A DNA stretch of 64,000 bases from Monoglobus sp964617455 (GCA_964617455.1 CAZTYF010000009.1:1-64000), one strand, 5' to 3'; counted from the stretch's first letter, positions 25,218 through 34,803 are shown. Notes: a model not told the origin generated them from the letters alone. Program-made: numbers and translations.

Positions 25218-26676
25218 CTCCGTCTCCTCTTGTCTTTGTCTCCCGTATCTCGCCCATAAGGGACCAGGTTTGAGCCTCCGTGATTTTTACGGTCACAATC
25301 TTTCCCGTCAGGGCATCCTTTTCGCTCTCTCCCAAATCCGGGCATTTTATATTCACAATTTTACCGCCTTCGGTTCTTCCGGTCACCGCATTCGGGTTGG
25401 TTTTGCTGCGCCCCTCAATGAGCACCTTTTGCTCCGAATTCAAATAGGCGAGGTTTTTTCGCCTTGATATCTCGTTTTGAACTTTGAGCATCTCGTCAAA
25501 GTTTTTGTGCTTTTCCTCATCGGTCATGCAATCCGCCATTTCCGCCGCAGGCGTGCCCCGACGCTTTGAGTATATAAACGAGAATATCATATCAAATTCC
25601 GCTTCCCGAAGCACATCGAGAGTCTCTTCAAAATCCTCTCGGGTTTCACAGGGGAATCCCACAATTACGTCCGTCGTGAGGACAATATTCGGTATTGCGC
25701 TGCGGATTTTATTCAGCTTTTCCATATATTCAGCCCGGGTATATTTGCGGTTCATGGCTTTCAGAACCCGGTCTGAGCCTGACTGGATGGGCATATGGAG
25801 CTGATTGCAGATTTTCTCCTCCTCCGCCATGGTTTTTATCAATTCGTCCGATATATCCTTGGGGTGGCTTGTCATAAACCTGATCCGCTCGATTCCTGGG
25901 ATTTTGCATACCTCCCGCAGCAACTTCGCAAAATTCGACCCGTCTCCCAAATCCTTGCCGTAGGAATTCACATTTTGCCCCAGCAGCATAACCTCCCGAT
26001 AGCCCTCTCGGGCAACGGCACTGCACTCGGCCAAGATGCTCTCCTTTGTGCGGCTCCTCTCCCTGCCCCGAACATAGGGCACGATGCAGTATGTGCAGAA
26101 GTTATTACAGCCGTACATAATGGGGATATTGGCAAGAGGCGGGCCTTCACGCCTGACGGGAGTGTCCTCCGAAACGGTTTTTTGTCCGCCGCCTATATCC
26201 ACCACTCTCTTGCCTTCCAAGGCTTCCCATAGGATTTGGGGAAAGCGATACAGAGCGTGGGTTCCCAAAACCATATCGACGTGTTTGTATTTTTTCTTTA
26301 TTGTCTCCGCTATATGCTCTTGCTGGGTCATACAGCCGCACACTGCTATGAGCATATTCGGATTTCTGCGCTTGTTGTGCTTCAGGGCCCCCAAGTTCCC
26401 GAACACCTTAAGCTCGGCATTTTCCCGAACGGCGCAAGTGTTGAATATCACCAAATCCGCTCCCTCTGCGGAATCGGTAAAACGATAGCCCATATCGGAC
26501 AGCATACCCGAAATCTTCTCCGAGTCGCTGACATTCTGCCGACAGCCGTAGGTTTCCACAAAGGCCATGGGAGGAGTCTCTTTCATACGATTAAGCTCCC
26601 GCACCCTTGCCATATAATCCCGCTGTAGGGCAAAATCCGAATTTTCCGCCTCCGAGGGATTATTCCCCATACACAT
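25195..26676 (-). CDS. miaB: tRNA (N6-isopentenyl adenosine(37)-C2)-methylthiotransferase
   Basis: The 493-residue radical-SAM enzyme adds the 2-methylthio group to i6A37, giving ms2i6A. The N-terminal UPF0004 domain (FVETYGCRQNVSDSEKISGML, near residue 37) carries cysteines for the auxiliary cluster. The radical-SAM motif is CNNFCTYCIVPYVRGRERS. The C-terminal TRAM domain (about 425-490) contains VLIEGRSKTNP and KIVTVKITEAQTWSLMGE. It starts one base after the prs stop, with GGAGAG inside prs. It produces the second step of the modification begun by MiaA. Confidence 0.95.
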   Translation of the reverse strand: MCMGNNPSEAENSDFALQRDYMARVRELNRMKETPPMAFVETYGCRQNVSDSEKISGMLSDMGYRFTDSAEGADLVIFNTCAVRENAELKVFGNLGALKHNKRRNPNMLIAVCGCMTQQEHIAETIKKKYKHVDMVLGTHALYRFPQILWEALEGKRVVDIGGGQKTVSEDTPVRREGPPLANIPIMYGCNNFCTYCIVPYVRGRERSRTKESILAECSAVAREGYREVMLLGQNVNSYGKDLGDGSNFAKLLREVCKIPGIERIRFMTSHPKDISDELIKTMAEEEKICNQLHMPIQSGSDRVLKAMNRKYTRAEYMEKLNKIRSAIPNIVLTTDVIVGFPCETREDFEETLDVLREAEFDMIFSFIYSKRRGTPAAEMADCMTDEEKHKNFDEMLKVQNEISRRKNLAYLNSEQKVLIEGRSKTNPNAVTGRTEGGKIVNIKCPDLGESEKDALTGKIVTVKITEAQTWSLMGEIRETKTRGDGDEKRGNF

Positions 26677-26677
26677 C

Positions 26678-27823
26678 TTATACCATCTCTCCGGATTTGT
26701 ATTTCTCCAAAATTCTGTTTATCTTCTTCATGGGGGTGAGCAACTCGCTGATTGAACAATCCCCGTTTATCTGCCTGATTATGAGGCCAATGAATTTCGA
26801 CATATCAACTTCGTGGTACCACTCGCATTTCTTGAGCTCGGGCCGTCTGTAGACCATATTGGTGGTGAACACTGCGTCGATTAAGCCGTCTGCGTAAGCC
26901 TTGTTGAACTTTTCCACCCCTTCGGTGAAAAGGCCGAATGAGGAGAAGACTATCACTCTCTTCACGCTGCGCTTTTTGAGCTCTTTGGCCACATCCAGGA
27001 GGGACTCGCCGGAGGCAATCATATCGTCAACCACAATGACATTCTTGCCGTTTATGTCCTTACCCAAAAACTGATGGGCCACAATGGGATTTTTGCCGTT
27101 GACAACCCTTGAGTAGTCCCGACGTTTGTAGAACATAACCAAGTCCATACTGAGCACCGAGGAGTAGTACATACCCCTGCCCATGGCTCCCTCGTCCGGG
27201 GACACAATCAACGTCTCGTCGGGCTTTAGGATTATGTCCGGATTATATCTGAGACACGCTTTTATCATTTGATATGTGGGACGCACATTTTCAAAACTCT
27301 TCAAAGGTATCGCATTCTGAACCCGAGAATCATGGGCGTCGAAAGTTATAAAGTTGTCAACCCCCATATTGGTCAATTCCTGGAGCATCATCGCCCCATC
27401 CAAAGACTCCCGGGTGATTCTTCTGTGCTGCCTGCCCTCATACATCATGGGCATAATCACGGTAATACGCTTTGCCTTGCCTCCCAAGGCCGAAATAATC
27501 CTCTTCAAATCCTGATAGTGATCATCGGGGCTCATAGGGTGGTCCATACCGTACATTTTGTAAGTCACGCCGTAGTTAAACGGGTCGCAAATGATGTAAA
27601 TGTCATAGGTCCTGACCGAATGGGAAACCACGGCTTTTGCCTCGCCGGTTCCGAAACGGGAACATGTGGCGGGAATCTGAAACGTGTCAACCTCAATGCC
27701 GCTTTTGGCGGAAAAGTTTATGAGGTGCCTGTCGACTTTTCCCGTCAATTCTTCGCAACCCTTCATACCGATAAGTCCGAGTCTGCCTAAGTTATAAGTT
27801 TGCAGCGAATTCTCTTGCATCAT
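26678..27823 (-). CDS. prs: ribose-phosphate diphosphokinase (PRPP synthetase), long type
   Basis: The 381-residue cytoplasmic enzyme makes PRPP from ribose-5-phosphate and ATP. The PRPP-binding loop VIVVDDMIASGESLLDVAKELKKR and the Mg/ATP flag region (MPMMYEGRQHRRITRESL, then DAHDSRVQNAIP) identify it. It is longer than the usual 310-320 residues, mainly at the N-terminus and in the C-terminal tail (KCEWYHEVDMSKF), like a long Clostridial subgroup. The ATG at 27823 follows GAAAGGAA; the frame stays open 35 codons upstream, but that extension is low-complexity Lys/Arg and has no ribosome site. PRPP supplies the neighbouring PncB reaction. Confidence 0.92.
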   Translation of the reverse strand: MMQENSLQTYNLGRLGLIGMKGCEELTGKVDRHLINFSAKSGIEVDTFQIPATCSRFGTGEAKAVVSHSVRTYDIYIICDPFNYGVTYKMYGMDHPMSPDDHYQDLKRIISALGGKAKRITVIMPMMYEGRQHRRITRESLDGAMMLQELTNMGVDNFITFDAHDSRVQNAIPLKSFENVRPTYQMIKACLRYNPDIILKPDETLIVSPDEGAMGRGMYYSSVLSMDLVMFYKRRDYSRVVNGKNPIVAHQFLGKDINGKNVIVVDDMIASGESLLDVAKELKKRSVKRVIVFSSFGLFTEGVEKFNKAYADGLIDAVFTTNMVYRRPELKKCEWYHEVDMSKFIGLIIRQINGDCSISELLTPMKKINRILEKYKSGEMV

Positions 27824-27934
27824 AAAATTCCTTTCTGTTTTTCGCGCTTTTGCTTTTCCCTTTTTGTGTTTTCGTTTTCGGTTTATATTTTCGGTTTTTA
27901 TAAAGCCTGCTTGAGTCTGCCTCGGCAAAACGGT

Positions 27935-29365
27935 CTATGCGTTGTGGCTCTTGAGCAAATTATATCTTATATCCCACAGTTTCTGAGACAGGTCCACATA
28001 GTACGTCTGGGGATTTTCGAATCTCTTTACCTCATCCCAAATCAGATTGAGCTCCTCCTCCGCATGGGCCTTAATCTCCTCAAGACTCGGCGACTCATAC
28101 ACAAGCTTGCCTCCCTTGAATATGGGGACCTGAAGCTCCTTGGCCCTGAAATCGGTGACCGTCTTGCGCTTCCAAGTGTTTTGAATGTCGAATATCTCAT
28201 AGGGCTCGGTCTCGTCGATGGTCTCGTCGTATGTGGTCAGCACATCGGCAATTGCCATACCGGTCTCTTTTGAATAGAGGCGGACGGCCTTTTTGAAATA
28301 CGGGGTCGTTATTTTTTGAACATTTTCGCTTATTTTGATTCTCGGAATGATTTCTCCGTCTTTTTCTATGGCCACAAGCTTATATACTCCGCCGAAGACC
28401 GGCTCCGACTTTGAGGTTATAAGCCTCTCGCCCACGCCGAAGGAATCGATTTTCGCCCCCTGTTGGAGGATGTCCCGAATGATGTACTCGTCAAGGGAAT
28501 TGGATGCACAAACCGCCGCCTCCGTCCATCCCGCATCGTCCAGGATTTTTCGAGCCTTTTTGGACAGATAGGTGATGTCGCCGCTGTCTATTCTGATTCC
28601 GCATTTTTTTATCCCCTTGGGTTTCAGGACCTCGTTGAATACCCGAATCGCATTGGGGAGGCCGCTTTTTAAGACATTGTATGTGTCCACCAAGAGGGTG
28701 CAATTTTCGGGATAGCACTTTGCATATGCCAAGAATGCGTCATATTCGCTGTCAAAACTCTGCACCCAACTGTGAGCCATGGTGCCCAAAGCGGGGATTT
28801 CAAACAGACGGTCGCTGATGGTGCAGGCAGTGCCCGCCACGCCTCCTATATAGGCGGCTCTTGAACCATATATAGCTCCGTCGTAGCCCTGAGCCCGCCT
28901 GGAACCGAATTCCATAACCGGAATTCCGCCGGCGGCCCTGACTATACGGTTGCTCTTGGTGGCAATAAGGCTTTGATGATTGATGGTGAGGAGCACCATG
29001 GTCTCCACAAACTGGGCTTGGATAATCGGCCCTCTGACGGTCACAAGAGGCTCTCCCGGGAAAATAGGCGTGCCTTCCGGAATGGCCCAAACATCGCATT
29101 TGAATTCAAAATTTTTGAGATATTGCAAAAATTCCTCGCAAAACATATCTTTGCCCCGAAGGTATTCTATGTCATCATCGGTAAACTTAAGTTCGGACAG
29201 ATATTTAATCAGCTGTTCCACTCCCGCCATAATGGCAAATCCCGCACCGTCGGGTGCCTCTCGGAAAAACATATCGAAATAAGCAATACGGTCTCCCATG
29301 CCGCACTCCAAATATCCGTTTGCCATGGTAATTTCATAAAAATCCGTAAGCATTGTATAATTCAT
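27935..29365 (-). CDS. pncB: nicotinate phosphoribosyltransferase
   Basis: The 476-residue enzyme joins nicotinate and PRPP to give nicotinate mononucleotide in NAD salvage, with ATP coupling. The N-terminus LTDFYEITMANGYLECGMGDRIAYFDMFFR, the central EFGSRRAQGYDGA, and the phosphate site GIRIDSGDITYLSKKARKILDDAG are characteristic. ATG lies 8 bases after GAGGTG. It is the first gene of the operon and its substrate PRPP is made by the next gene. Confidence 0.95.
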   Translation of the reverse strand: MNYTMLTDFYEITMANGYLECGMGDRIAYFDMFFREAPDGAGFAIMAGVEQLIKYLSELKFTDDDIEYLRGKDMFCEEFLQYLKNFEFKCDVWAIPEGTPIFPGEPLVTVRGPIIQAQFVETMVLLTINHQSLIATKSNRIVRAAGGIPVMEFGSRRAQGYDGAIYGSRAAYIGGVAGTACTISDRLFEIPALGTMAHSWVQSFDSEYDAFLAYAKCYPENCTLLVDTYNVLKSGLPNAIRVFNEVLKPKGIKKCGIRIDSGDITYLSKKARKILDDAGWTEAAVCASNSLDEYIIRDILQQGAKIDSFGVGERLITSKSEPVFGGVYKLVAIEKDGEIIPRIKISENVQKITTPYFKKAVRLYSKETGMAIADVLTTYDETIDETEPYEIFDIQNTWKRKTVTDFRAKELQVPIFKGGKLVYESPSLEEIKAHAEEELNLIWDEVKRFENPQTYYVDLSQKLWDIRYNLLKSHNA

Positions 29366-29412
29366 AAAAAGAACACCTCGAAATATTGGTATATATCTTC
29401 CTATATATTAAA

Positions 29413-29441
29413 AGTATATCATTTAAATCGGCATTTAACAA
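29413..29441 (-). promoter_or_regulatory. promoter of the pncB-prs-miaB-ylbF-mutS-mutL-miaA operon
   Basis: On the minus strand TTGTTA (29441-29436) and TATACT (29418-29413) are spaced 17 bases apart, giving a leader of about 40 bases. The -35 is imperfect. Confidence 0.65.
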
Positions 29442-29555
29442 GAAAAAATCTGATACAAATATTACAAAAGATTGACTCAAGGGTTCAAAAAAGTAGGCAA
29501 AACAGACAAAAGGTTTGGGAGAATGCAAAATCAAAATAAAACGGGCCGAAATAAA

Positions 29556-29585
29556 TTGACAACGGAAATCTCAAAATGATATAAT
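29556..29585 (+). promoter_or_regulatory. promoter of the NusG-domain-II/Gx transporter pair
   Basis: TTGACA (29556-29561) and TATAAT (29580-29585) are spaced by 18 bases. The ATG of the first gene is 30 bases downstream. Confidence 0.8.
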
Positions 29586-29614
29586 CTAAGAGTTGACAAG
29601 GGGTGTATGCACCG

Positions 29615-29998
29615 ATGAAAAACAGGACTTTGGTTATAATCTTCACCGCCCTGGCGCTGCTGTGTGCGGCTGTGATTTTGATAGGAGGCGGCTCCCGCAA
29701 TACGCAAAAAACCGCCCAAATAAAAAGGGACGGCCGGGTTATTCAAACAATCGATTTAAACGCCGTCTCGGAGCCCTATGATTTGAAAGTCGAGGGTGAG
29801 GGCGGCTATAACATCATGCGAATTGAAAAGGGGGCAATCTCCGTGATCGAGGCGGACTGCCCCGACAAAGTGTGCATAAAACAGGGTAAAATAACCGGAA
29901 GCTCATATCCGATTGTCTGCCTGCCCCACAAACTGACCGTCGAAATCATATCCGGCGGTAGAGACAGAGAAAAAGTCGATGCAGTGACGGGGAGGTAG
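29615..29998 (+). CDS. NusG domain II-containing membrane-anchored protein
   Basis: The 127-residue protein has one N-terminal transmembrane helix (about residues 5-24) and an extracytoplasmic domain of the NusG-domain-II type. Diagnostic residues are ADCPDKVCIKQGKI and IVCLPHKLTVEI, with three cysteines. I chose the ATG at 29615; a GTG four codons upstream lies in the ribosome site. Function is not established. The family is widespread in anaerobic Firmicutes, typically next to a Gx transporter gene as here, sometimes with FMN-transferase or quinone-related genes. Its stop codon region contains the ribosome site of the next gene. Confidence 0.85.
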   Translation: MKNRTLVIIFTALALLCAAVILIGGGSRNTQKTAQIKRDGRVIQTIDLNAVSEPYDLKVEGEGGYNIMRIEKGAISVIEADCPDKVCIKQGKITGSSYPIVCLPHKLTVEIISGGRDREKVDAVTGR

Positions 29999-30003
29999 TG
30001 CCT

Positions 30004-30522
30004 GTGAAGAAAAAATACGGCGTCCGCCGAATAACGTTGATGGGTGTCCTGACCGCCATCGCCCTGACGATTTTCATCCTTGAGGCTCAAATCCCTCCCA
30101 TCTCCTCCATACCCGGAATAAAGCTCGGCCTTGCCAACATCGTGACCCTCTTCGCCTTGGCCGTGTTGGGGCCTCGGGACGCTTTTGTCATACTCATCAT
30201 AAGGGTTTTCTTGGGCAGCCTGTTTTCCGGCCAAATAATGACTTTGGCCTACAGTCTGACCGGAGGTTTGATGTGCCTCGCCGCGGAGAGCCTCTTGATA
30301 AAAACCCCTCTCAAAAAAAACCTGTGGGCCGTCAGCGTAATAGGTGCCATAATCCACAACGTCGCCCAAATCTGTGTGGCGGTTGTCATAACGGCAACAC
30401 CGGGAATCTTTTGGTATCTGCCCTATTTGATAATAGCCGGAATAATAACCGGCGCCTTCACCGGAGCCTGCACCCAACTGACCCTGAAAAAAGGGGAAAA
30501 GATTATTCAAAAACTACTATAG
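30004..30522 (+). CDS. Gx transporter family protein (heptaprenyl diphosphate synthase component I-like)
   Basis: The 172-residue membrane protein has five or six helices, with GIKLGLANIVTLFAL and IRVFLGSLFSGQIM as family landmarks. Databases name it heptaprenyl diphosphate synthase component I, but its fold resembles ECF S components, so a small-molecule transporter role is more likely. The GTG at 30004 is preceded by GGGGAGGT at 8 bases; the GTG two codons earlier overlaps the upstream stop and is too close. It forms a two-gene unit with the NusG-II protein. Confidence 0.85.
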   Translation: MKKKYGVRRITLMGVLTAIALTIFILEAQIPPISSIPGIKLGLANIVTLFALAVLGPRDAFVILIIRVFLGSLFSGQIMTLAYSLTGGLMCLAAESLLIKTPLKKNLWAVSVIGAIIHNVAQICVAVVITATPGIFWYLPYLIIAGIITGAFTGACTQLTLKKGEKIIQKLL

Positions 30523-30999
30523 AATTTTTTGATTTTACGGTTTTGGCGGCACCGTTTAAATTCCTGCGGCATCGATCAAATTTTTACACCGCAAGACCCG
30601 CTTCTTTGTGCCTCGAGTATAACACGATGTAAAGATTTTTACAATACCTGTATCGTGAACTACATCTTTTTGTTATCCCTCATCGCACATGTAAATTTCC
30701 GGCATCACCTGATAGCAGACAGTTGATACCGTCCTCATCGATAGGCAAAATACGCTCTCTCTTCGGAAGCACTTACCGACAAACCAAATCGAGATATAAT
30801 GTCTTATCCGGTTCCGGCACATAAAGCACTGCGAAGATTTTGAGGTTTTTGTAACCGATTTTCATAGATATTTCATTCCCTTTTCATTTGAGGACCCATC
30901 TCCGGATTATTATATCAAATATTAGGTAGTTTGTCAAATGCCGCTTTATAAAATCCATTTTTATGCTAATAAATGAGAAATCGCATACATTTAATTCCC
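30523..30999. other. long intergenic region without a supportable gene
   Basis: About 480 bases are non-coding as far as I can see. A minus-strand frame of 30 codons (30865-30773) has a weak ribosome site and no recognisable family. A short inverted pair CACGAT/ATCGTG flanks 30624-30659. The base composition shifts to AT-rich toward 31000. It may be the junction of the glycosylation island with older sequence. Confidence 0.5.
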
Positions 31000-31028
31000 T
31001 TGACACAATATTTCAAATGTGGTATTAT
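31000..31028 (+). promoter_or_regulatory. promoter of the plus-strand GT-C gene
   Basis: TTGACA (31000-31005) and TATTAT (31023-31028) are 17 bases apart; the ATG is 63 bases further on. Confidence 0.8.
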
Positions 31029-31090
31029 GTCAACATGATGTATTTTCAAGGATTTTACCAAAAAAATTTAATGGATGAGGACAATTTGCC

Positions 31091-32617
31091 ATGGCGGAAA
31101 AATCAGAAAAACTTTTGATAAAAAAATACTTTCCAAAAGATAGAGAACAGCTATTTTCCGCGCTGTCGGTAATTGTTGTTACAATTGCGCCGATTGTTGC
31201 ATTGCTCGTGTGTGATATTTTCAAGATTACCGATAGCGAAATGTCGATAAAGGCCATTATGAACCTTGCCCTTGCGTCTGTTGCGTGTTGTGCCTTTGTT
31301 ATGGCATATCAAAAAAAGCTTACGGCAAATAATGCGCTTCTGTTGATTATTATTGCGGGACTTATTATGCGTATGGGCTACATGCTGTACACACCTTGGA
31401 CACAAAGAGGGCATGATATGGGGAGCTTAGATGCAAACGGAGTCGGTCACGGAGCCTACATAGTAAATAATATATTACAGGGCCATCTGCCCCAAACCAA
31501 TGAATATCAATTTTATCACCCTCCATTCTATTATTTCGTATCGGCAATGGTTATGAAAATTGCGGCAATGTTTAAAAACATAACAGATTATGCATCTCTG
31601 ATCAAGTATGCAGCAGCAGTGTCATGCTCTGGCGCATGCGTCACGTTGGTTGTAATACAAAAACTCTTGGATGCTCTTAAAATAAAAAGGAAACATCAAA
31701 TTCCGGCGATGGCCATTGCCTCTTTTTTCCCAAACTTTATACTCATGGGTGGCAGAATCAATAATGATGCGTTTGCCACTTTGTTTATGATATCAGCAGT
31801 GTATTTTACCGTACGGTGGTTTTACGACACAAAGACAAGGGATATTATATTTCTCGCGCTGTCAATAGGTCTTGGTATGATGAGTAAAGTCTCCTGCGGT
31901 ATAGTGGCAATTTTTACGGGGCCGATTATGCTTTACAAACTGTATATCTCTTTTAAAGATAAAAAAACCATGTCCATAATAAAACAGCTTGTAATATTTG
32001 CACTCATATGTTTTCCTCTTGCCTTATGGTATCCTATAAGGAATTATATGGCATTTTCTCAACCCCTTAGTTACGTACTCGATCTGGGGCCGGGTTACTC
32101 TGTTTACACGGGAGATGTATCTGCTATCAAAAGATTCTTTTCCGTGCCGGTGTTTGAAATATTTAAACAGCTATTTATGAATGTCAATGAAGATTACAGC
32201 ATTTTTATGATTTTATCGAGAACAGCGGTATTCGGAGAATTCATTTATGCCGGCATATCGAAAATCATCGGTATAAGTCTTTATTTTGCAAACCTGATTA
32301 TAGTCATCCTCTCCCTCTCTGCGATGGTTTTGGTTTGCATCAAGGGCAAAGAAAGAGATTGGTTTTCGAGGTTTTCCATGGCGGCAATATGGGCCGTTAC
32401 ATTTGTATCCTACGTAATATTCAATATAAAATATCCTGCATCCTGCTCGGCGGATATGCGATATCTGCCTTTGGCATTTGTGAGCGGTATATTCTATATA
32501 TCGGCACTGTACGGACAATATGAAGACAATTCCTCAAAAATAAAAAATTTCTTTTTATGCGGAGGAGGATGTTTGGTTGCGTCTTTTTGCATTTTGTCGA
32601 TGATTATGTATGCATAA
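31091..32617 (+). CDS. polytopic membrane glycosyltransferase, family 39-like (GT-C)
   Basis: The 508-residue protein has a dozen or so hydrophobic segments. After the first helices an extracytoplasmic loop reads RGHDMG..., then YQFYHPPFYYFVSA, the acidic/aromatic first-loop pattern of ArnT/PMT-type GT-C enzymes, which take sugars from polyprenyl phosphate. The likely role is transfer of a sugar to a surface polymer or lipid. It is convergent with the other genes of the island. The ATG has no strong Shine-Dalgarno; the best nearby stretch is GGATGAGGA. The specific donor and acceptor cannot be inferred. Lower GC and codon choice resemble the rest of the island and differ from the neighbouring housekeeping genes. 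Confidence 0.8.
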   Translation: MAEKSEKLLIKKYFPKDREQLFSALSVIVVTIAPIVALLVCDIFKITDSEMSIKAIMNLALASVACCAFVMAYQKKLTANNALLLIIIAGLIMRMGYMLYTPWTQRGHDMGSLDANGVGHGAYIVNNILQGHLPQTNEYQFYHPPFYYFVSAMVMKIAAMFKNITDYASLIKYAAAVSCSGACVTLVVIQKLLDALKIKRKHQIPAMAIASFFPNFILMGGRINNDAFATLFMISAVYFTVRWFYDTKTRDIIFLALSIGLGMMSKVSCGIVAIFTGPIMLYKLYISFKDKKTMSIIKQLVIFALICFPLALWYPIRNYMAFSQPLSYVLDLGPGYSVYTGDVSAIKRFFSVPVFEIFKQLFMNVNEDYSIFMILSRTAVFGEFIYAGISKIIGISLYFANLIIVILSLSAMVLVCIKGKERDWFSRFSMAAIWAVTFVSYVIFNIKYPASCSADMRYLPLAFVSGIFYISALYGQYEDNSSKIKNFFLCGGGCLVASFCILSMIMYA

Positions 32618-32773
32618 ATCAAGATACCGCTATGTATGTCATATTTGTGTTATAAATTGCTTGCAAAATATTATCTGCATTCACGTGTGATACCACCAAA
32701 ATATGATAGCTTTGTTGTTTCTTCCCTCCGGATCTATGCTCACCAATCGATATTTTTCAAAATGCCACCCGGT

Positions 32774-34336
32774 TTATTTTGACTCATGGTATTCTTCCTC
32801 GGTGTTTACGTTCCATATGGGGGATTTGTCGGTTTTGTGCTCTAATATTGCGTCTACCGTTTCAAAAGATGTTACCATTGAATGGTCCATATTGTTGTAG
32901 CGGTGCTGGCCGTTTCGCCCTACGCAATAGAGGTTTTCAAAACCATTCAGGTACTCAATCAATTTATCCATTTGGTCATATGTGTCGAAATATGCCGGAT
33001 AGGCTTTTTTGATTTTTTCCCGATGGGCATCAAGAACATCGTTTTTGTCAATCACGCCTATCTTTTCAAGCTCGGCTATTGCAAACTCGATAAAGTCCTC
33101 GTCGCTCATATTCCAATACTCGTCGCCCTCATCGCAGAAATACTCAAGGCCTATCCATATCTTGTTTTCGAAATCCTCAACCATATAGGGCGACCAGTTG
33201 TTAAATATCTGTATTCTGCCCAATCTAACCGAGGTATCTTGAACATATATCCAACAATCCGGCACAATGTTGCCGACGGTCTTTATGTTTGTTTTGTTTT
33301 CAAGTTTTAATTTGTCAACCAGAAGACCCACTGTTATAAAATCTCGATAGGGGAGCCCATTTGCTATTTCTTCCATTTCGGGATTCGGATCGGTAAAGGC
33401 ATTCAGCAAATCCTTGATAGGCATTGAGGATATAAGTTCATCACACTCCATCGTTTTCCTCTCGCCCTTTTCCATGAATTCAACGCTTTTTATTTTACCG
33501 CTTTCTTCATTGATTTTCACTACCGGACAATTCATCTTAACTTCGGCGCCCATCTCAACCGCTCTGTCCCGCACAGTCTCCCAAAGCTGACCGGGGCCAA
33601 ATTTGGGATAGATGTATTCCTCAATCAGAGAAGTTTCGACCTTCTTGTTCTTCCCGCCGAAAATCTTGCCTAACATATCTTTTATCACCGCCAAGACCGA
33701 CAAGCCTTTGACCCGCTGAGAGCCCCAATCGGCGGAAATATACTTTGGATGCCTGCCCCAAACCTTTTCGGTGTAACCTTCGAAAAACATAGAATAGAGC
33801 ACCTTACCGAATCGGTTGATATAGAAATTTTCAAGGGAATCCTCCGGCAACTTTTTAATCATTGCACCCAAATAGGAAAAGCCCGCCCTTATTGTGGTAA
33901 AAAATCCCATATTTTTCAAGGTTTCCCACTTCATGGTCACCGGATAATCAAAAAACTTCCCGTCATAGTATATTCTCGAAACACGGTTGCGCTTCAACAT
34001 AACATTGTCTGTCTTTTCGGGGTCTGCTCCGCCCTCCGGATATTCTCGGGTTCGGTTCAGCAATATGTCATCCTTTGAAGGAGCACCTTGAGGCGGCAAT
34101 ATACTATACCACCACTCCATAACCCGGTCGTCCTTGGAAAAAAAACGATGCCCCCCTATATCCATTCTGTTGCCTTTATATCTAATAGTCTGAGAAATCC
34201 CGCCAATTCTGTCGGTTCCCTCAAGGACCGTAACATCATATTCTTTTGTTCTGCTCAAAAGCTCATAAGCCGCAGTAAGTCCCGCAGGTCCCGCTCCGAT
34301 TATTATAATTTTCCCTTTATTTTTACTATTATTCAT
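32774..34336 (-). CDS. FAD-dependent oxidoreductase/mutase of the amine-oxidase/UDP-galactopyranose-mutase superfamily
   Basis: The 520-residue protein begins with the dinucleotide-binding motif IIIGAGPAGLTAAYELL (about residue 12), then EGTDRIGGISQTI and DIGGHRFFSKDDRVMEWW, a substrate/flavin region typical of protoporphyrinogen-oxidase-like and UDP-galactopyranose-mutase-like proteins. FFEGYTEKVWGRHPKYISADWGSQRVKGLS and a C-terminal GRNGQHRYNNMDHSM close the FAD site. No signal peptide is present. Related proteins often lie beside GtrA and GT2 genes, suggesting action on a nucleotide- or lipid-linked sugar; the reaction is not known. It is the last gene of the minus-strand island operon. 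Confidence 0.85.
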   Translation of the reverse strand: MNNSKNKGKIIIIGAGPAGLTAAYELLSRTKEYDVTVLEGTDRIGGISQTIRYKGNRMDIGGHRFFSKDDRVMEWWYSILPPQGAPSKDDILLNRTREYPEGGADPEKTDNVMLKRNRVSRIYYDGKFFDYPVTMKWETLKNMGFFTTIRAGFSYLGAMIKKLPEDSLENFYINRFGKVLYSMFFEGYTEKVWGRHPKYISADWGSQRVKGLSVLAVIKDMLGKIFGGKNKKVETSLIEEYIYPKFGPGQLWETVRDRAVEMGAEVKMNCPVVKINEESGKIKSVEFMEKGERKTMECDELISSMPIKDLLNAFTDPNPEMEEIANGLPYRDFITVGLLVDKLKLENKTNIKTVGNIVPDCWIYVQDTSVRLGRIQIFNNWSPYMVEDFENKIWIGLEYFCDEGDEYWNMSDEDFIEFAIAELEKIGVIDKNDVLDAHREKIKKAYPAYFDTYDQMDKLIEYLNGFENLYCVGRNGQHRYNNMDHSMVTSFETVDAILEHKTDKSPIWNVNTEEEYHESK

Positions 34337-34356
34337 ATTATGTTACCTCCTTCGTT

Positions 34357-34803
34357 TTATCTCACAGTGTAAATAATTTTCTTCCTTGCCACAAAATTCC
34401 ACACCAACACGATTGCCGCTGCCACTATCTTTGACAGCAAAAAGTAAAACCCGAACACATCGGTAAAAAGCCACATTATCAGTTCCGTCAGCCCAAGACC
34501 GATTACGCCGATTATTCCGTATATCACAAATTCCGCAACTCTGCCGGTTTTTCGCTCGTTCCCGTTAAAAACAAAACACACCGAAAGTATATAGTTGACA
34601 ACCAATCCGAACACAAACGCTATGGCTGCCGCCAAAAGATAATGCATAAATTTCTCACAGAGCCACAATGCTCCGGCATCCGCCACAAAAGCAATCCCAC
34701 CTACAAATATGTATCTGAAAAACTGGATAAAAGCGTTTGCAGTCTCCGCCCGAAACAGAGTGTGCATATCAAATCGCTTAAGTGCATTGAAAAATTCTCG
34801 CAT
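34357..34803 (-). CDS. GtrA family flippase-like protein
   Basis: The 148-residue protein has four transmembrane helices. FIQFFRYIFVGGIAFVADAGALWL is the usual opening of GtrA/GtcA proteins, which are thought to flip polyprenyl-phosphate sugars made by a partner GT2 enzyme to the outer face. The partner GT2 (40014-41018) and a YfhO-type transferase are in the same operon. An N-terminal cytoplasmic extension of about 25 residues precedes the first helix. Confidence 0.9.
   Translation of the reverse strand: MREFFNALKRFDMHTLFRAETANAFIQFFRYIFVGGIAFVADAGALWLCEKFMHYLLAAAIAFVFGLVVNYILSVCFVFNGNERKTGRVAEFVIYGIIGVIGLGLTELIMWLFTDVFGFYFLLSKIVAAAIVLVWNFVARKKIIYTVR

Noticed and set aside
30773..30865. 30-codon minus-strand frame in the long intergenic region
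   Set aside because: The ribosome site is weak and no homologue is recognised; likely chance.
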